A stretch of 64,000 bases of DNA from Caenorhabditis remanei (GCF_010183535.1 NC_071332.1:15562001-15626000), one strand, 5' to 3'. Shown: positions 33,033 through 45,163, counted from the first letter of the stretch. Numbers and translations: made by a program. Notes: generated by a model from the sequence alone, not told the origin.

Positions 33033-34325
33033 ATGTTTTCCGCTATATTCAACTGGCTTTCAGACTCGAAAATGTGTTCACCAAGCACATCAAATGTTCG
33101 ATTTATTACTTTCATAAATACAAGTTATATTGAAGCAGAAAACCTTGATAATTTATTTGGAATTTTTTTAAGAGTGGAGGTGGCTGTGCTGGTTTTCAGG
33201 TTAGTTGGGTTATGCTAAAATTCTTATCACCTAAACTTTCAGCTGGATAGAGTTCCTGTACACGTTCTACCTTCTTATCTTTGTCCGAGCCATGCATTTC
33301 AACCTCACATTCCTTTTTATTAACTACGGAGGCCAATATTTCGGATCAATGTTGTCAAGATGCATTATTATCTATATGCAGCTGTACCCAGATAGTAAGA
33401 TCTCATTTATTTCAATAACTTTTGCATGATTGATTTCCAGAAAACCTTGAGTATATTATCCCACTTGCAAATTACGTCCGAACAGTCTGTCTGTTCATTG
33501 CAATGTATATTCTCCCAATATTTATGGTTGAACGATGTCTAGCCTCGTTTTTAGTGAAGAATTATGAGAAATCGAGGAAAGTTTGGGTATCTTTGATGAT
33601 ACTTTCAATATTTCATCCGCTGGTTTTTGCATCAGCAATTGCGTATATCCAATGTAAGTCTAGAAAATTCAACTCTCAAAATCTCTAATTCTCGTCAGGT
33701 TGGCTCCCTGTCCCATTCCACGTTGCCTCCTTCTTTATTGTCAATATTATCGGCTACATCGGAGTGGAGATTTGCTTTCTTTACAATTCCAAAAGATACA
33801 AGTATGTTCATTTTCACTTGAATAAAAAATTCTAATGTTGATTTTCAGAAAATTTTCATTAGTGGGACTAACAAAATTCAACTATGGCCTAAGCGAACGC
33901 TTCCAGTTGGCTGAGAATATCAAAATGTGCAAAGTTTTAAAAAAAGTGCAAATCGCTATCCTATTTTTTAATATCGGATGTTCTTCTATCCTTCTAATGG
34001 ATTACTTCCGAGTGGATATCATGATTACATACTTTTCATACGTGGCATTCAATTTTCTAGCGCTTGTATACGGTATCACTATCCCAATAATTGTTCACTT
34101 TCTGCTACCGGAATGGCAAAAGGAAACACGCAGATTGGTATGTATTTAGTTTTTTTGCAGCTGCAATTGTGTCTTTTATTTCAGATACATTCCTGTTTGT
34201 GTTGTTGCTTGAGGCATGCAGTTCAAGAGGCTCCGAAAACGACATTTGGAGAAAAAATGATATATAAAGATCATAGTCAGGAGGCAAATATATACTTTAA
34301 TCAGTTTAATAAAGTCACTCTTTGA
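33033..34325 (+). CDS. Serpentine chemoreceptor, SRE class (354 aa)
   Basis: Exons 33033-33199, 33243-33394, 33441-33653, 33699-33801, 33849-34137 and 34185-34325 join into 355 codons. ATG 33033 is used because the frame upstream has only a TTG. The sequence has about seven hydrophobic spans and SRE-family landmarks: INYGGQYFGSMLSR near span 3, VERCLAS...NYEKSR after it, and YGLSERFQLAENI before span 6. SRE proteins are G-protein-coupled receptors of sensory neurons, thought to detect soluble cues. The gene is complete with canonical splice sites and appears functional. Ligand unknown. Confidence 0.88.
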
Positions 34326-35087
34326 TTGAGTTAGGAAATGAAGTTGTCTGAGTAATTAAATTTAAGAGTTGAACGATCAGATCAGAAAGTTCAGAAGATT
34401 CAAAAAATGGAGAAGAACTCTTGAAAATAGTTTAAGCTTTTTAGACCACAACTTTTCGTCAATAGTCTTTTATGACGCCTGTCACTTGTTAGGAACTTGA
34501 TCACAATCATTAATCTATTGCAATTCAAAAAAAGCGTATATTGAAATTCGTGTTCAACTCGTCGAGAGCGTTCAGAAAAACGTAATCATGACTACATTCG
34601 GAGACAATTGGGTTCCACAACGAAAACTACAGTACCCCGTTTAAAGGTGCATACAGTAATCTCGTGGGGGGCCCAATTGACTCTGAATGTGGGCATGATT
34701 ACACTTTTTTAAACACTCTAAACAAGTTGAATATTACTATTATAATCATTTCTTACAAAACCAACAATACAAAAAATTTCAGAACCATAACTTGTCCGCA
34801 AACGGAAAGACGGTGGTATTTAGAAACAATCATAATTGACACCAGTAAGGCATCCAAATTCTCTTTTTCGATTTCTGTTGATTTCCACAATTACTTCAAG
34901 CATTTTCTGAGCTTTAGAACCTTTAATTGCAAAAAATTGATGCCCGGATCAGAAAAGCAGGGAGAACTTTTTTTTCATTGGTAAAATGTATTGTTTTCTA
35001 TTATTTTGAGATTCTTTACCGTAAGAAACCTGACAGATTATTCAAAACAGATTATTCAAAATTCTTTATTCATCTTATTATACTCAA
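34326..35087. other. Intergenic region
   Basis: AT-rich; holds the 3' flanks of two convergent genes. ORFs at 34664-34984 and 34927-35211 lack recognisable domains, and the second overlaps the antisense of a real exon. Confidence 0.5.
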
Positions 35088-35577
35088 TCACTTTCCAAAT
35101 GAAATCAACTGCAAAACAAATCTAGACGACTTCTTATTTCCAGTCATATACTCTCCAAAGTCAGATTCCTTCATCTTCTTGATAATCAACGACTTTTTGT
35201 TTTTGTTGTAAGTGGTGACACCAGACGGAACTTTCTTCTTTGTCTGAAAAACTAACCTACATATATTGATGTCCCCAAAATATAACTTACCTTGACATTT
35301 TCCCAATATCCACAAGTCTTCTTATTCTTCCCATTACAAACTCTATACAGGTGCTCCTCATAGGTTGAAGTAGTGGGTACGAAAATTTCTCGTCTATAAT
35401 TAGCAGATACAGGTAGTCCAATCGTCCCGGTGTCGCCTTCCTTTAAAATGTTTCGAGATTTTACCGAAATATTAATCAAAGACTCACCGCTATATACAAT
35501 GTTGATGGTACATTCATATTTTTCTGTGCATAGGTGCACCCCGCAACGAGTAAAACCAGGGAAATCAACCTGGTCAT
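35088..35577 (-). CDS. Small secreted Ig-like protein A (131 aa)
   Basis: Exons 35577-35488, 35440-35291 and 35243-35088 give 132 codons. An N-terminal signal peptide (LISLVLLVAGCTYA) precedes one domain with GDTGTIGLP, YRVCNGKNKKTCGYW and, in the last exon, DFGEYMTGN. The spacing and the Asp-x-Gly-x-Tyr-like motif suggest an immunoglobulin-type beta sandwich (inference); the family was not named with certainty. It is one of four paralogues plus a pseudogene in tandem, all minus strand with the same three-exon layout. Secretion is likely, role unknown. Confidence 0.82.
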
Positions 35578-35825
35578 TCTTTAAAATAAATGTGATAGGT
35601 GTCAATTAAAATTTTATATTTATAAGTTTTTTTCAACAATCGATTTTTCGAACGAATGGATTAACGATTTATATTTAATACTTCGGTGTGTTTTAATAAG
35701 TTTTAATACGGAGATCACAAAAGTTCACATTGAAAAAGTGTTTTATTCTAACATTCTGCACGTACTCTTGGTCAAAAAAAAAACTATCAAAAATGAATCA
35801 CACTTTATTACTTAAAAATTCATAA

Positions 35826-36727
35826 TCATTTTTTCTCTGGTTTTGCCACAAATTTGTACTTCTTCATATTTCCAGTCATGTAGACTCCATAATCGGCATT
35901 TTTCACATTTTTCACAACCAACGCATTCTTGTTCTTATTGTAGTTTGTGGGCAGCGCGGTGACTTTTGTCTTGTTCTGAAACAAAATCAAAGAACTTTTT
36001 CATTTGGTCATACCTTAGTGTTCTCCCAGAAACCGCAAATTTTCTTGTTTTTGCCGTTGCAAACTCGGAAAATGTACTCAACGGTGAGATCTCCTTCAAG
36101 TACTAGACGTCTGTATTTGGCTACTTGTGGGAGTTTGATTACAGCTGTGTCGCCAGGCTGAAAGTAATGGTACTTATTTTGAGCAAACGTGCTACGGGCC
36201 GGGCCGAAATCGGATTTTTTTTTGGGTTTAAAATTCAAAAAAATTTTGAATTAAATTTTGAACGAAATGTTGATTTTTTTAATACTTTTTTCCGAAAATC
36301 GAATTTTTGACCATACTTCATAATTTAATCAAAAGCTAGTTATTCATTAAAAAATTGGATTTTTAATGTATCTTTTTTTAATCCAAGAAATTTGGTCAAA
36401 CAAAAAGTACCTTTATTTGAATTTGGGACGAGCGAAAAATCAGCCCGGCCGGCCCGAAATTTGACTAGTTTGATTTTGAGAACAATTACCACATACTGTG
36501 ACATTTCAAAACTTTAGGCAACAATAGAAAAAAGTTCAATTGAACTTTGAAAGGAATGAAGCTTCCGAAAGGAAGATGTTTGATGTCACTCAAAATTTAA
36601 GATGTGATATTACATTAACGTGTACAACGGGCGGATCTCCACTGATCACAACTGGCTCTCGAACAATCACCATCGTATCGACAATGCGAAACATCAGAAG
36701 GGAAAACAACCAAACAGGGCTAATCAT
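35826..36727 (-). CDS. Small secreted Ig-like protein B (133 aa)
   Basis: Exons 36727-36620, 36157-36014 and 35975-35826 join in phase 0 (134 codons). The signal peptide is MISPVWLFSLLMFRIVDT. The domain shows PGDTAVIKLPQVAKYRR, FRVCNGKNKKICGFW and DYGVYMTGN. The first intron is unusually long (462 bp) because it contains a repeat with GGGCCGGGCCG. Same family as its neighbours, with a different N-terminal linker. Confidence 0.8.
36180..36470. repeat. GGCCGGGCCG MITE remnant in intron 1 of gene B
   Basis: Short GC-rich ends (ACGGGCCGGGCCGAAATC near 36190 and CAGCCCGGCCGGCCCGAAAT near 36443) enclose AT-rich sequence. It resembles the element in the SRH gene at 42542-42844, but its ends are eroded. 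Confidence 0.5.
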
Positions 36728-36942
36728 ATTTAAGTAACAAGTGTGTAATGGAATATTCAAAGTGTACATATGTGTACGTTTCTTTATAAGTGATTCTCGA
36801 AACGATCAGCGAATAAGGATTAGAGAGGGCAAAAGTGCCCTAATCGAAAGGTTTATTGGGCAAAAATCACATAAACTGGGTTGCAAAAAGTGTTTAATAT
36901 GTGAAAAAATGTTAGTGCCCACGCTTTTTTTTTAATCTGAAG

Positions 36943-37265
36943 TTATTTAGATTTCGGGCGTGATAAAATTTGAACTATCTTCTTGTTTCCAGTCATGCAC
37001 AGCCCATAATCACTGATTTTGAAGTTTTTAATTATCAACGCATTTTTACTTTTTTATAATTCATTTGTTGGTCTTCTGATGATATATGTCTTGTTCAAAA
37101 AACGTTAAAACTTATTGCTGACAGGGTTTCCAAAAACTGTACCTTGACAGTATAACACAAGTTTTCTAATGTTTTCGTTGCAACCTGTAAAAATGTACTC
37201 TGGTGGCTCTTCTTTTGTTTAAATCCGTTAGTAGTTATCAACTTGCGAAATTTCGATTTCAGAGT
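36943..37265 (-). pseudogene. Decayed Ig-like paralogue
   Basis: Two recognisable exons of the same family in order: one near 37265-37140 (EYIF followed by a damaged CN motif, with stops) and one near 37085-36943 (SDYGLCMTGNKK, with a stop). Frameshifts, in-frame stops and loss of the signal-peptide exon make it a relic between genes B and C. Confidence 0.7.
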
Positions 37266-37633
37266 TTGTATCCACCTGGGCTGCGCTGAGCTTACTGAAA
37301 GCAGTGATTGTTTGGTAGTGATTATAATTGACTCTATCTGTGAAAGTTTTTGAAGATTTGAGCCGGGTGACTCTAAGACCACAAAACCGACATATCATTT
37401 TAAGCCTGTAATTACCCTGAATAAAAACCGACGACCGGCCGCCTTGATGGTTTCCAGATTAGCTATCGCTGGGCTTCCATAGAAGAAGACTCATTCACTT
37501 ATGAACTCTCCGCTATGATTTTTCATCCTTGCGTTTTTTTTTAACGAACTTATCCCAGATCACAATTGTTCATATCGCAATGTAAAAAAATGCACGTGAT
37601 TACAAAAATTACATTTCATTATCTTTCTTATAA

Positions 37634-38133
37634 TCATTTGGACATTGATGGCTGAACAAATTGGAATTGATCTCTATTTCCAGTCGTATAAAGTCCATAA
37701 TCAGCTACTTTAAACTTTTTCACAATCAACGCTTTCTTGTTTTTGTTGTAACTTGTTGGGCTTCTGATGATATCGGTCTTGTTCTGCAATAAAACAATTA
37801 TTAGAAGAAGATTTCAGAACTATACCTTTGTGTTCTCCCAGAATCCACACGTCTTCTTATTTTTCCCATTGCAAACTCTGAAAATGTACTCTTGAGGCTG
37901 TACACCTGTTTCTGACAGAACACGTCGATAGTTGGCAACTTTAGGAAGTTTGATTTCGGCAGTGCCACCGAGCTGAACTTATAGATTTCATAATTTCAAA
38001 TAATGTTTCTAGATACCGGAACATAGAGAATAGGCTGTGAGCCCCCACCAGTTTGAGTGCGTGGAACCATTTGTGGTGCCACGTTGACTGCAAATAGCAC
38101 GAAAACTAACGCCACACATGTGAGTCTGGTCAT
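37634..38133 (-). CDS. Small secreted Ig-like protein C (137 aa)
   Basis: Exons 38133-38017, 37972-37826 and 37783-37634, phase 0, 138 codons. The signal peptide is MTRLTCVALVFVLFAVNV, followed by a Gly/Pro-rich linker. The domain shows GGTAEIKLPKVANYRR, FRVCNGKNKKTCGFW and DYGLYTTGN. The gene is intact with consensus splice sites, and its intron layout is identical to that of its tandem neighbours. Confidence 0.83.
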
Positions 38134-38364
38134 TTTTTGAACAATATCAAGTAGAAATAAAAAATGTTCAGTATGAAAAACTATTATTTAAATAGTCGAG
38201 AAGGATTAGCAGGAGGGCAAAAGGTGTCTAATTCTGATGGAGTTTGTTGGGCAAACATCAATTGAAGGGCGTTGCAAAACGGATAAGTAGTCTCTCTCAA
38301 ACTGTAATTTAGTACGAAAAATTTCAAGTAAACATCGTTTATTATTTTCTGTTAATTGTGTTAA

Positions 38365-39998
38365 TCACCAAGTCTGATTCATTACAAATGTGGATGTCTT
38401 CTTGTTTCCAGTCATGTAACTTCCAAAGTCAGTGACTCTCATATTCTTGACAATCAACGCTTTCTTGTTCTTGTTGTAGGTGGTGGCTCCGGAGGCAACT
38501 TTCTTTTTTGTCTGAAAGTTGGAAATGTTGTGGCAGGGAAAATATGCAGGAAGAAATACATCTCAAGGATTCAAGGTTTTGTGAGAAATGTTTTGAAATT
38601 GGTTTTGTCCTAATCAGAACCACAAGAGTGAAATTCGGCCAAATTGAAACTGAGCGTTAGGAATCAGAACCTCAATCTAATCAGACCACCCGTATCAGAT
38701 ACTTCATAATGGGGTTATTCAGGTCGCGTAATAATGTATTTTAATACATTTTTTACCTTATTCACGATCGGTGAAAAATGTATTTTTAACATGTTTTTCT
38801 CCCATTTTTCTACCATTTTTTCCTTTTTTCTACACTTTTTCATCGTTTTTCCACAGTTTTCCATCATCATTGCGGCAGTGAACATCGAAAAGGATGCCAC
38901 TCGCGTCAAGATATCCAAATGCAATAATTCAATGCGCCTTTAAGCTTTTTGATATTCACTGCCGAAATAATGACGGAAAACTGTAAACGGTGGAAAAAAG
39001 TAGAAAAAAGGAAAAAATGGGAGAAAAATGGAAGAAAAACATGTTTAAAAATACATTTATCACGGTTTGTGAATAAAGTAAAATATGTATTAAAATACAT
39101 GACCTGAATAACCTTATTAAAATGTGAACAATTTTTATGATTTCTCAAAATGTTTTTCTAATTCTGAATCAAAAATTTGACTTTTTCGCGGAATTGAGCT
39201 GAAATTGAAATTTCCATTTCCATACATTTTCAGCAGCTTTCAATTTTCACCAGTTCCAGTTGGTCACATGGTTAGGCTTGCTCTATTTCAGTTGTTTTTA
39301 CCGAACAGTGACCAAATAAAAGCGAGTGGCCACAAATAACGAAATATCAGACAACATTTTTACCAACTATCCCTACCTTGACATTTTCCCAATATCCACA
39401 AGTCTTCTTATTTTTTCCATTACAAACTCTGAAAATATGCTCTTCATCCACATCCTTTGCATTTCTAACTTCTCGTCGATAGTTCGCAACTTGAGGCAAC
39501 GCAATTGTAGCAGTCGTGTTCACCTGGAAAACTATGACACAGGGTCTCAGGATGAGTAGTGAAAATAAACGCGCTCCGCTGAAATCAGCTGAAATGTTAG
39601 CGCGAAATTCAAAATAATTTTTATATTTAAAAATTTTATCTATTTTTTCAATAGAATTGATCTCGAAAAGACGCGCGACGGTCGAAAAACTGACTGAAAA
39701 TGCGGGAAAACAGACATAAATCGGATCAAAAAGTGGTCGATTAAGCTGCGTATCAAAGTGCCACAGTGAAACAGCGAATTGAAACAATTAAAATTTGAAT
39801 TTACCGCCAATGTCTAGTGGAGCGCATACGATTTCACTACTCACACCTAGACCCTGTGCTATGAACTCAGGTCTCTAAAACTATGGAACCACTAACTTTT
39901 GCATAAATCATTCCTCCGACTCCACCGCCTCCTGGCATCGGTTGTGACGAAGCGCATGTCAGAATAACCAAAAGAACTAGCAGAGATAGTTGAGTCAT
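38365..39998 (-). CDS. Small secreted Ig-like protein D (131 aa)
   Basis: Exons 39998-39897, 39523-39377 and 38511-38365, phase 0, 132 codons. The signal peptide is MTQLSLLVLLVILTCAS with a Gly-rich linker. The domain shows ATIALPQVANYRRE, FRVCNGKNKKTCGYW and DFGSYMTGN. Both introns have been enlarged by MITEs (39534-39862 and 38713-39112), but the exons and splice sites remain intact, so the gene may still work. Confidence 0.82.
38713..39112. mobile_element. Inverted-repeat MITE in intron 2 of gene D
   Basis: The ends GGTTATTCAGGTC (38713 on) and GACCTGAATAACC (to 39112) are inverted repeats. The arms (TTTTAATACAT, AACATGTTTTTCTCCCATTTTT) mirror each other around a short centre near 38890-38940. 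No ORF of meaning. Confidence 0.75.
39534..39862. mobile_element. Inverted-repeat MITE in intron 1 of gene D
   Basis: GACACAGGGTCTCAGG...GAGTAGTGAAA...GCGCTCC at the left end mirrors GGAGCGC...TTTCACTACTC...AGACCCTGTGC at the right. Both ends are flanked by TAT. The arms are about 48 bp and imperfect. Confidence 0.65.
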
Positions 39999-40806
39999 TG
40001 CAGAGAATGACAAAAATGTACCGACGAAAATAGAGAAGTGAATTGAACGAGTGATCTCAATACTTTTTAAACAAAAGCGGATAGGGAGGATTATGCCATA
40101 AAACGTTCGTTCGTAGTATAGTATTCAGGGGTTTTGAGTGTAAAGGTTGGAAAAGATCAACACGGAAAAATGCAGGTGGCGTTGGTCACGTAGAAGGGAT
40201 TTAGAATAGATCTTCGAAAGTCAAGAACTGACTTTTTTATAACTGTACCATTTTGGTTTCCGTACATCACTACTAGCGATGGAAAGGTTTTGTAAATGTA
40301 AAAACGGTTTGTAATCTTCCAGCACGCGTTTTTATTCAAAGACATTTGTTGGACTAACATTTGACTTTGATCATCGGCAAAAAACCGCCACTTTACAAAA
40401 AATTATCACTTTTCATAAAACTTCCCAGTGTTCTCCATGTGTCTGCCTAGCCTTCTCTATTTCAATCCACTTTGAAAATAGTAGGATTCAAAAGCTTTGG
40501 AGTTTAGGTATCACCAAAATTTGAAGAATTGTCCCATCTTCTGCCAAGGCTATTGAAAACGTTTCGTCGCAACATTTTTACGGTGCAAGCTCCCTAGAAT
40601 AGATTAGTCATCAAGGACGGTGCTGTCTAGTCATGAGAATGACAACCCGCGGGTTCTGGGAAGGTCAAATATGATGTGTCTCTTACTATGTTCTACAGTT
40701 TTACGACTGGCCAGATCGATATTTTGCATAACAAGGTAGTACACTAACCCATCACATTTATTGATATCTACAAAACGAGACAAAAAAAGAGATCACTGAA
40801 AATCAA

Positions 40807-41187
40807 TTATTTGTTGACCGTCGTCTTTCCAGATGCTTTCCTCATCTTTTCAGGTACATCGATTTTCTCGTCGGACTCATCTGCACTATTCGAACCAGAA
40901 GATGAAGGACTGCTCCCGGTGCTTCTTCTCTTCCTCTCCCTTCTCATCTTCTTCGCTTCCTCCACATGCTTGTCCAGCACAACTATCAACATCTTCTGCA
41001 TCATCCACCGTTTCAGATTCTCGTCTTGCTTCTTGTCCAACAGCGATCGCTTCCATTTAGCAATTTCCAAAAGTTCCGATGGGCGGACTGGTCTTTCCTC
41101 TGCCTCCATAACGTCATCCGCACTTTCTTCATCAGATGATTGGGGTGGCGAGAGAGTCATATCAAGACCATAGCGATCCAAATCCAT
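40807..41187 (-). CDS. Small charged single-exon protein (126 aa), unrecognised
   Basis: One uninterrupted frame from ATG 41187. It has an acidic N-terminus (SSDEESADDVMEAEE), a central amphipathic helical part (LLEIAKWKRSLL), a basic stretch (KKMRRERKRR) that could act as a nuclear signal, and a Ser-rich tail. No family recognised. Low-complexity ends and the absence of introns mean it could be a retrocopy, but codon use and an intact frame favour a real gene. Neighbours are unrelated. Confidence 0.55.
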   Translation of the reverse strand: MDLDRYGLDMTLSPPQSSDEESADDVMEAEERPVRPSELLEIAKWKRSLLDKKQDENLKRWMMQKMLIVVLDKHVEEAKKMRRERKRRSTGSSPSSSGSNSADESDEKIDVPEKMRKASGKTTVNK

Positions 41188-41646
41188 AATGGGAGTAAGG
41201 TAGAGAGAGAGAAATAAGAAATGACTGACTGTGACAGTGACAGAAGGGATGAATGAGTGAGAGAGTTAGGGGACCATCAATAATATATTGATTCCTTACA
41301 ATGGGAGAACAACTGCAATTAAGCACGAAAAGGCCAGAACTACCAATGCAGCCGCGCTCTATTGACAAGCATGGTACATTGTTTGCGTCACGGTGAACAT
41401 TCGAATTTATACATATACCCGGTATAGTATGCACATAAGTTCGATTATTTATCGTGACGCAAAAAGTGTCTGGCCTCATCGTGAAAATGAAGTTTTCAGT
41501 GCTTTTAGAGAAAATGTTACCTAAGAAAAACACAATGACATGTTTAGCAGTATAAAGATTCAAAGAACACCTTCCTCATTTTTTAGAATAATTTATCAAA
41601 AAGTTTCCAACTAAATTCATTTAGATAGCCAAAATAATTAATATTT

Positions 41647-43141
41647 TTAATGACTCAAATTGACAGACGGCCATGAGTTGTTTCCATTCGCTCGAAAAAT
41701 TGGGACCACTTGGACAGAAGTTTTTGAATCTGAGAATTGTTTGCATCCAAAAAACATCCAAACCATTGCTTTCCGATAACAATTGTAAACTGTTAGAACA
41801 GTTATGCTGGCAGCAATACCGCGAAGCTCTATAATTAATATAGCCAAATTCATAAAATCCTGACACGCACAATTAATTGAATGTATCACAGCTACTATGA
41901 CAGCTGGCATCGCAACAAAAATCAGCGGAATTCCAGTTTGAAAAACTGTTCCAATGAAAAACTGTCGCTGTAGACGTTGAGTTTGAGTAGAAACAAGTTT
42001 AGAAGGAAAAATGAATAGATAGTATACAGTACAGACAGCATGAAATACAACATGACCAGTTGCATTCAATAAGATAAAAGGTCCGAGAAACCAAACATAG
42101 AAGCTGATAAGATTCTGATCCGTAGACACTATGAAGACATCGGACTCAAAATATTCCGATGTTGGGCAGGGGTCCAACTCTAACACATTAAGTCTAGCAG
42201 CTTCTTGATCTGCTGGTGATTTAAAAAATATGAAAAATATAGAACTATTGATGAAGAAAATCAAAGAATGATAGACAATTCGAAAACACTTCCGAGTGAT
42301 TCTAAACTTGTTTTCTTGGAGAGAACTGCTACGACTTTCAAATAAAAATATATATGAACTAGTAGAACCTGAGCATTTTTATACGGTCGTTTTTATATAT
42401 GTTGCCTTACATGACAATGCAAAAAAACCAGTGACAAGTTGATACATAAAAGGAACACCTAACCAGCTGAGCAGTCCAACTCCGAAACCGCCAACAAACT
42501 TGAGATAAATATAGGGCGTTGCAAAAGAACAAAAAAGCATACTTGTCATTTGACGGGCCGGCCCGGTCGGCCCGGGTGGAAATTTTTTTACAATTTTTGC
42601 ACCCCAAAAATAATTTTCAAGTGTTTTTTTTAATCATTAAATTCACTGTAGAACTTATAAAATCATCAATTCAGTCGAATTTTTGCAGAAAATGCCTCCA
42701 AAACCACTTTTTCAAAAATTACTGCTGAAAAAAACATGTTTTTCGAAAAAAAGTCGCTTCACCCGGGCCGACCGGGCCGAGCCGGGCCGGGCCGGGCCGG
42801 GCCGGTGAAAATTTGGAAATCGGCCCGGCCCGGCCCGTGACAAGTATGAAAAAGTAAGTTGAGCAATGTGCACCTGAAAAAATACCATTTATAGGAAACA
42901 TGAAAACAACAACTTTTAATACTTACCAAAAGTGGCTAAACAGCAATGGGTAACTGAAAGTCTTCATATGACCTGGAGTTTTTCTCATAATCATAAAAAA
43001 CGTTAGAACTTCAAGTGGTAATGAAACCGACTGAATAACATGACTTGGATATGCCAATCCTTGCCAGGAAGCTAGAAAACTGTATGGTACATTACACTGA
43101 GAATAGTTCACAAGATAATATTCCTCTAGGGTCATAACCAT
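41647..43141 (-). pseudogene. Serpentine chemoreceptor, SRH class, exon broken by a MITE
   Basis: Exons 43141-42927, 42873-42411 (containing the MITE) and 42368-41647. SRH landmarks include the N-terminal YYLVNYSQC, RKTPGHMKTFSYPL, FESRSSSLQENKFR after span 3, and GTVFQTGIPLIFVAMP followed by the ELRGIAAS / NCYRKA region. Leaving out the MITE and one TA of its target duplication, the exons sum to 365 codons with no stop, so the insertion is the only lesion seen. SRH proteins are nematode sensory GPCRs. As it stands the reading frame passes into GC-rich MITE sequence, so it is probably non-functional. Confidence 0.85.
42542..42844. mobile_element. GC-rich TIR MITE (TA target) inside an SRH exon
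   Basis: 303 bp with ends CTTGTCA...TGACAAG, flanked by TA on both sides. Inside each end is a run of GGGCCGGCCC-type sequence. A related copy with the same ends lies at 50204-50459, and partial copies near 36180-36470 and 60830. The TA duplication suggests movement by a Tc1/mariner-type transposase (inference). Confidence 0.8.
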
Positions 43142-43149
43142 TTTCAATA

Positions 43150-44060
43150 TGAAATGAGAGCTGTGCGTAAAAATCAGAAAAAAATGCAGCTGTTTCCGTT
43201 AAAATGTTATTTTTCATCTACGGTGAAATGTCGTATGAATTGCGTCAGGTTGCATTTTTAATGATTTTGCTTTTGTCTTGACCATTAAAAACAAATTGTT
43301 TACACTGCAGACTCAAACATTCATGAAATGAAAAGAGATTGAAATTTTAAGACAATCCATATAAAACCGAGCATGTTTTCTTGAATAGTATTTTGATCAC
43401 TTATAGTCCCAACTTCTCTAATAGTGTAATCAAAAAATAATTAGGCTTTTACATCAAGATAATAGGACTTTCAGTCAGAAAATGACTTTTTCCCCGTGTT
43501 AGGATATCTTTTTTACCTGTTCAGCTACCATGAGAATAATCAGATAATATTTTTTCAACTGTGTTAAACGGGGTTAATTAAAAATTCGAAACCTCGGAAT
43601 TTACATAAAAGCAGGCCCAGACTTGTGGAAGGCTGCAAAACTTGTGAACAGTCTGATTCATCGTCGCAAAATTCGAATTTTTTTTCAACTTCTAAAGCTT
43701 CCATTCTCTTTGTCTGTATTTACAGGAAATTTTTCCTTTTTTCAGTTGAAAATGGCGAACTTTGGGAGCGTGAGTCAGCCTACCTGATGGTATCACAATA
43801 TCGATTGTTTTAGGAGTGTATAGATCACAAGTAGAATTTTATATTTGTAGTTGACAACTTTTTTGTACGGATACTCCCTAAAGAGTTTGCAAAGTTTGCA
43901 AAGTTCCTAGTTTCTCCGCAAAGCTTCCTGAAAACGCGTAAATCTTTTCGTCAGAGTTCTAGCTGTCATTTTTATACACCCTTTTCTTTCTTTCTCATTC
44001 CGGAACAACTGTTGTCTACTCACCGTCCTTCACCTCTCACTCTTTATTTCTTTATTTTCT
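43150..44060. other. Intergenic region with repeat fragments
   Basis: No gene seen. Near 43835-43890 is a fragment with TTTGTAGTTGACAACTTTTTTGTAC, found again near 47025-47200 and 63500-63605. Confidence 0.5.
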
Positions 44061-44451
44061 AACTTCCAATGAGTTTCCTGATCCTTCTTATAACCTACTC
44101 TCTAATTCCCATTTCAAACTCCTCAAAAGACACGACCGGTAAAGACGTCTGGAGTGAGTTGTGCACAGACACAATAAGACAGAGCAACATGTGCTACATT
44201 ATCGTAAGAAATTTTAATAGTATGTAAAAAGTTGTCACTGGTGCACCTTTTTGCCAAAATTCAATTATTACACTTTTTCAACTGTTTTCATGCGTTGTTT
44301 CATCGAAAATGTGTCTTAACTAACTAATAATTCGTCATTTCTGGAAAATGACTAAAAATAACTGGTGCAGCATTTTGGGCAATTTCCCAAATTTTAGATT
44401 TACAATATTATTCGAATAAAAATAACCTAATAAAAATATATCTCTGTTGAA

Positions 44452-44600
44452 AAATTTCCGGCTATGAAGTTCTGAAGGTCTGATCAAAATTGCAATATTA
44501 GTGACAAAAAAGCGCAAAAATGAATCCCATCAGACCCTCCGATCCCCAGTCTAACTAACCTCCTACCGACTGAGCTATCCTGCTCGTGACGTCATCCCGA
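44452..44600 (-). repeat. tRNA-like (SINE-like) insert in the left arm of the TIR element
   Basis: On the minus strand, GAGCAGG is followed by TAGCTCAGTCGGTAG, a good Pol III A-box. The B-box region is degenerate, and the rest cannot be folded confidently as a tRNA. The segment is missing from the corresponding right arm (near 45420-45430), showing that it inserted separately. Confidence 0.4.
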
Positions 44601-44800
44601 TTTTGGCCCAAATCAAGGTAAGAACAAAGAAGGGAGATCAATAAGGAGGCATGAGTGAGGGGAAGATGGCATCAGAACACACACACACTCTCTCTCTCTC
44701 TCTCTCTCTTCGCTCTCTCACACCCCTCACTGCTGGCTGTCTCCTCTGCGTCTCTGCCAGGCCGCGCTGGTACATAGGGGAGAAATCTTCCATAGCAAGT

Positions 44801-44888
44801 GGGCGCCTCCATGGCTCAGCCGGTAAAGAGCTCTAGCCGCACTGCGGGATGTTATGCCGATGCTGAAGGTTCGTTCCCATGTGCGCCC
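44801..44888 (+). tRNA. tRNA-like sequence, possibly a tRNA-derived repeat
   Basis: 88 bp with matching ends GGGCGC / GCGCCC, an A-box-like TGGCTCAGCCGGTA and a B-box-like GGTTCGTTCCC. The D-stem GCTC/GAGC can pair. The anticodon and variable region are too irregular to name an amino acid, and position 7 of the acceptor stem is mismatched, so it is more likely a tRNA-derived relic than a working gene. Confidence 0.4.
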
Positions 44889-45163
44889 TAGTTTTTTGCC
44901 TTTTTTGTTTTACTTATTACTTTGGTTTTTACAATCACACATAGCCAAGAAGTGGAAAATAAAAGAGTTCACACGAGTTTTGAAGTTTTGATTATTATTA
45001 AATGACTACTTTTGGTCTCCGAAAAGAATTGAAGTCATTAACCAATCTTGACCTCGAAAAGCTTGTAAAAGTACTTGAAATCAAAAATTTCCGAGGTATA
45101 TTCATGCGAGACACTTTGTCAAGTGAAGGAATTGGAGAAAATTATTCAATTTCAAAAATTACA

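Noticed and set aside
40811..41173. Plus-strand ORF of 120 codons.
   Set aside because: Antisense of the small charged protein; its Ser/Phe-rich composition comes from acidic codons on the other strand.
44519..44597. A functional tRNA gene on the minus strand.
   Set aside because: A-box present, but the anticodon arm and T-arm do not fold; kept only as a SINE-like repeat.
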